From positions 1 through 8,647 of the forward strand of contig JBBQKP010000146.1 in assembly GCA_038326995.1 (NCBI GenBank): 8,647 nt of DNA. Reading direction: 5' to 3'. How positions within the stretch are numbered: the stretch's first letter is position 1; each line of letters opens with the position of its first letter. The position numbers and the translations under genes are program-made. Origin of the DNA: JBBQKP01 sp038326995 (GTDB taxonomy: Bacteria > Planctomycetota > Phycisphaerae > Tepidisphaerales > Tepidisphaeraceae). Below are positions 7,101-8,647 of this stretch, one piece after another. Under the pieces are notes generated by a model. The model searched no databases and was not told the DNA's origin. It saw only the letters and a program-made list of their open reading frames with translations.

Positions 7101-7409
7101 GCGGCACTCAATCAGATGAGCCACGGCTCGCGCGTCAGAGTCGCCGGGCTGGTTCTGATTCGCCAGCGTCCGGGCACGGCAAGCGGGATTGTCTTCATCA
7201 CCCTCGAAGACGAAACGGGCATCGCAAACCTGATTGTTCGCCCGAACATATTCGAGCAGTACAACGACGCCGCGAGATTCGCCGCCGTGCTCGAATGTGA
7301 AGGAACGCTCGAGCGTAAAGATAAAGTCATCCACGTGATGGCGTGGAAACTCACAGACCTTGGACACCTGACAAGCAGCCTCGCATTCCAAAGCCGCGAC
7401 TTTCACTGA
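4179..7409 (+). CDS. dnaE2: DnaE2, error-prone C-family DNA polymerase III alpha subunit
   Basis: The 1076-residue protein is full length for DnaE2. The N-terminal PHP domain begins at YAELQVTTNFSFLQGASHPEEL (26-47) and includes TDHNTLAG (62-69) and NDVHYHD (207-213). GRGSAANS (359-366) starts the polymerase core. The catalytic acids are Asp401 and Asp403 in PDIDVDFEHERR, and Asp550 in IKVDCLGLGML. VIVRPGPI-type sequence is at 633-640 (AIVRPGPI), GVPLFQEQAMKVA at 674-686 and CEYGFPESHAASFA at 745-758. A helix-hairpin-helix-like segment (about 868-897) and an OB-fold (about 983-1060) follow. The protein ends in SRDFH, a typical DnaE2 terminus. It starts 26 nt after imuB, without a Shine-Dalgarno, and is presumably co-transcribed. 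Known role: translesion synthesis and induced mutagenesis with ImuA and ImuB. Oddities: Gln30 stands where related proteins usually have the first PHP-domain His, and a 15-residue repeat insert occurs at 137-151. Confidence 0.97.
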   Translation: MPEHPHDKLYVPPPPPISVSPCDLAYAELQVTTNFSFLQGASHPEELAHTAARLGYRAIGVTDHNTLAGAVRMHEAAESCGMPLVIGTRISLTDAPDLLVWPEDRAAYARLCRLLTLGKSRVAKGEFQLSLAEFLDGVQGPGVQGFGTQGFFVALTRPHDTIADLYDALKDRLSLVLSVHYTTDHSIDLEQISRYAARFSVPLLATNDVHYHDQIRRPLQDVLTCIRSGCTIHAGGHNLFPNGERYLKSPAQMHHLFASLPQALRRGIDIARACTFKMTDLRYDYPHELVPAGLSPIQHLRNLTIAGALSRFDSHIPDSVRLLIEHEFKLIEQLHFEYYFLTVHDIVVFARSRDILCQGRGSAANSAVCYCLGITNVDPTQIDLLFERFISAARNEPPDIDVDFEHERREEVLQYIYAKYGRQRSAMCAEVISYRGRSAVREVGKALGLSLDQVDQMARRLDWWHRGVLTSEQVQQAGLDPHDPTVKKVLDLAQQILGFPRHLGQHVGGMVMTHTALCELVPIANAAMENRTVIEWDKDDIDTIGMIKVDCLGLGMLSVISRANHLINPSITGRDTAPQKASPLALSPTDASVYDMICDADTIGVFQIESRAQMSMLPRLKPRCFYDLVIEVAIVRPGPIQGDMVHPYLRRRCGEESVSFPSEALARVLGKTLGVPLFQEQAMKVAMVGANFSAEEADQLRRAMAQWRKNDKIQVFKQRIIEGMLGNGYTQEFADQCFRQIKGFCEYGFPESHAASFAHLVYVSAWLKRYHPAAFCAALINSQPMGFYAPAQLVRDAIDHGVQVRAADINHSDWDCTLETPTPDAPLSPRLRADFGSRGPAVRMGLCMLKGMKQTVIEAMIDSRNRQGNFASIDDLQQRTRIGRTTIRQLAEADAFGSLGLSRRKALWNALALEDEARPLAESATLFDDSATLLPAMPHGQEVLTDYATIGLSLKDHPIALVRSELKKARVMTCAALNQMSHGSRVRVAGLVLIRQRPGTASGIVFITLEDETGIANLIVRPNIFEQYNDAARFAAVLECEGTLERKDKVIHVMAWKLTDLGHLTSSLAFQSRDFH
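4587..4631 (+). repeat. 15-bp tandem repeat, 3 copies, inside dnaE2
   Basis: Three imperfect 15-bp units (GGCGTTCAAGGGCCT, GGTGTTCAAGGTTTT, GGCACTCAGGGTTTT) encode GVQGP-GVQGF-GTQGF in the PHP domain of DnaE2. The unit length keeps the frame. The insert sits in a variable loop between LAEFLD and FFVALTRP. Confidence 0.85.
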
Positions 7410-7481
7410 GCGGCTAAAAAGCGACGAGTAGACTCAGTTCATAACACTACAGCCGCATGTAATAACACTGATTCAGGGTGC

Positions 7482-7551
7482 CACGGCTTCGTAATCGAAG
7501 CTGTGTCTGGAGGTGATGCGATTGTCACGGCTTTGGCTCCAAAGCTGTGAC
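7482..7551. repeat. Two related stem-loops between convergent dnaE2 and uxs
   Basis: Hairpin 1 (7482-7505) is CACGGCTTCG-TAAT-CGAAGCTGTG, 10 pairs including one G-T. Hairpin 2 (7524-7551) is GTCACGGCTTTGG-CT-CCAAAGCTGTGAC, about 12 usable pairs with one G-T at the same place. The two share the arms CACGGCTT and AAGCTGTG, and differ near the loop in a way that keeps pairing (CG/CG against TGG/CCA). Neither is followed by a strong T-run. They could act as a bidirectional transcription end or mRNA 3' stabiliser for both genes, or belong to a dispersed palindromic repeat family. Confidence 0.7.
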
Positions 7552-7573
7552 GACCGGTAACGAAAAAGTGCGA

Positions 7574-7590
7574 AGCCGCTGCCAACGGCT
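7574..7590. other. Third, weaker stem-loop near the uxs 3' end
   Basis: AGCCG and CGGCT flank a 7-nt loop 11 nt beyond the uxs stop codon. The bases CGAAGCCG at 7571-7578 match the complement of the first hairpin's arm, so this may be a degenerate third copy. No T-run is present on either side, so calling it an intrinsic terminator would be speculative. Confidence 0.3.
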
Positions 7591-7601
7591 GAAGTGGTAA
7601 C

Positions 7602-8543
7602 TCACTTCTTCATCAGCGTGTCGCGATAGAAGTCGATCATCTTGCCCAGGCCCTCTCGCCGCGAAACCTTCGGCGACCAGCCCAGAATCTGCTTCGCACG
7701 CGTGATGTCCGGGCAGCGAATCTTCGGATCATCCGGCGGCATCGGGTGGAACGTAATCGTGCTCTTGCTCTCGGGAATCAACGCGAGCACTTCCTTGGCG
7801 ATATCCAAAATCGTCAATTCCTGGGGGTTTCCGAGGTTGATCGGCTCATGGAAATCAGACTCCATGGTGAGGTTGATGCCTTCAACAAGGTCGCCGACAT
7901 AACAGAGCGACCGCGTCTGCTTGCCTTCGCCAAAGACAGTCAGAGGCTCATTGTGGAGTGCCTGACGGATGAAACTGATGACGACTCTGCCGTCGTGCGG
8001 GTCCATGCGCGGGCCGTAGGTGTTGAAAATTCGGATGAGCCTGGTGTTCGCGCCGCGCTCACGGTGGTAGCCCATCGTGCATGCTTCGCTGAACCGCTTG
8101 GCCTCGTCATACATGCTTCGCATGCCGATGGGGTTGACGTTGCCCCAGTAACTTTCGGGCTGTGGGTGCACGGCCGGGTCGCCGTAACACTCGCTCGTGC
8201 TGGCCATCAGGAACCGTGAATTTTTATCACAGCACAGTTCAAGCAAATTCCACGTGCCCTGGCTGTTCACTTTGAGCGTTGCGATCTGATGCTTCACGTA
8301 TCCGATCGGCGAGGCCGGGCTGGCCATGTGATAGATACGGTCAAGCGGACCATCTACTGAATACGGCTCGATAATGTCGTGCTTGACGAACTTGAAAGAC
8401 TTATTGCCCGCGAGGTGCGCAATATTCTCGGCCTTGCCTGTAAGCAAATTGTCCAGACCAATGACCTCGTGCCCCTGAGACAGAAGCCGATCGGTAAGGT
8501 GTGAGCCGAGAAATCCAGACGCGCCGGTAATAAGAATTCGCAT
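7602..8543 (-). CDS. uxs: UDP-glucuronate decarboxylase (UDP-xylose synthase), SDR family
   Basis: The 313-residue protein is a complete extended short-chain dehydrogenase. The NAD-binding loop GASGFLGSH is at 7-15, with Asp31-Asn32 after the second strand positioned to bind the cofactor ribose. HMASPASPIGY (72-82) and TSECYGDP (116-123) follow. The catalytic Tyr145 and Lys149 lie in YDEAK, next to RIFNTYGPRM (171-180). RSLCYVGDLV is at 211-220. The C-terminal IRCPDITRAKQILGWSPKV (275-293) supplies the Arg-Pro-Asp region typical of UXS enzymes. Known reaction: UDP-glucuronate to UDP-xylose plus CO2 through a 4-keto intermediate, in the cytoplasm, feeding polysaccharide or glycan synthesis. 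No transmembrane anchor is present. An AGGA lies 4 nt before the ATG, a weak ribosome site. The gene converges with dnaE2 and its pathway partners are not in the window. A related UDP-sugar epimerase or dehydratase is the alternative, but the motif set favours the decarboxylase. Confidence 0.87.
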   Translation of the reverse strand: MRILITGASGFLGSHLTDRLLSQGHEVIGLDNLLTGKAENIAHLAGNKSFKFVKHDIIEPYSVDGPLDRIYHMASPASPIGYVKHQIATLKVNSQGTWNLLELCCDKNSRFLMASTSECYGDPAVHPQPESYWGNVNPIGMRSMYDEAKRFSEACTMGYHRERGANTRLIRIFNTYGPRMDPHDGRVVISFIRQALHNEPLTVFGEGKQTRSLCYVGDLVEGINLTMESDFHEPINLGNPQELTILDIAKEVLALIPESKSTITFHPMPPDDPKIRCPDITRAKQILGWSPKVSRREGLGKMIDFYRDTLMKK

Positions 8544-8626
8544 AGTGTCCTGCTTCTTTCTTCGACTAGATTAGGCACATAGTTTGGGGAGAGCGATTGC
8601 ACCCAGCGACAAAGCACTTAGATTTT

Positions 8627-8638
8627 GCGACATGTCGC
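8627..8638. promoter_or_regulatory. 12-bp perfect palindrome upstream of uxs
   Basis: GCGACATGTCGC is its own reverse complement and lies 84 bp upstream of the uxs start. The half-site GCGACA recurs at 8606-8611. The spacing would suit a regulator site, but I see no confident -10/-35 pair between it and the gene, and the sequence continues beyond the window. The rest of 8544-8626 shows no gene. Confidence 0.25.
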
Positions 8639-8647
8639 TTACACGCA

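Noticed and set aside
7410..7601. Intrinsic rho-independent terminators for dnaE2 and uxs
   Set aside because: The hairpins are strong, but none is followed by a clear T-run on either strand, so they were recorded as repeats or stem-loops rather than terminators.

Overview
The window is bacterial, with dense genes, a canonical tRNA-Ser and a sigma70-like tRNA promoter. It centres on the SOS-type mutagenesis cassette imuA-imuB-dnaE2. The three cassette genes show no clear Shine-Dalgarno sequence. The sugar-nucleotide enzyme carries a TSECYGDP-type active-site motif. Together with the cassette this is compatible with a planctomycete-like bacterium. That assignment is inference from remembered sequences, not proof.

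Layout. (1) 1-1018, minus strand: a PD-(D/E)XK nuclease-like gene runs off the left edge. It is preceded by a small palindrome and by a start-less, prematurely stopped fragment that looks like the N-terminus of an Eco57I/type IIG restriction-modification enzyme. The nuclease gene is AT-richer than the rest of the window (sampled 60-base rows of 37-58% GC, against 57-63% in sampled rows of the fragment, imuB and uxs). This block lies just 3' of a tRNA gene, a classic place for acquired DNA. (2) 1040-1168, minus: tRNA-Ser(CGA) with a good promoter. (3) 1169-1682: a leader region with a possible promoter and a small unrecognised ORF carrying a 12-bp tandem repeat. (4) 1683-7409, plus: imuA, imuB and dnaE2 as one probable operon. 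imuA and imuB overlap by 152 nt across a 12-bp minisatellite, and dnaE2 follows 26 nt after imuB. (5) 7410-7601: a convergent intergenic gap with two related stem-loops and a weaker third. (6) 7602-8543, minus: a UDP-glucuronate decarboxylase (UDP-xylose synthase), then about 100 nt of upstream sequence with a 12-bp palindrome.

How the parts work together. In characterised bacteria, DnaE2 is an error-prone C-family polymerase, ImuB is a catalytically inactive Y-family protein that bridges the polymerase to the sliding clamp, and ImuA is a RecA-like accessory; the three act in translesion synthesis and damage-induced mutagenesis. The decarboxylase belongs to cell-surface polysaccharide metabolism and is unrelated. 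The nuclease and restriction-modification remnant look like the edge of a defence island. I did not find a clearly new multi-gene system. The most unusual points are the dual-coding minisatellite at the imuA/imuB junction, the nuclease gene next to the broken restriction-modification fragment, and the paired covarying hairpins.
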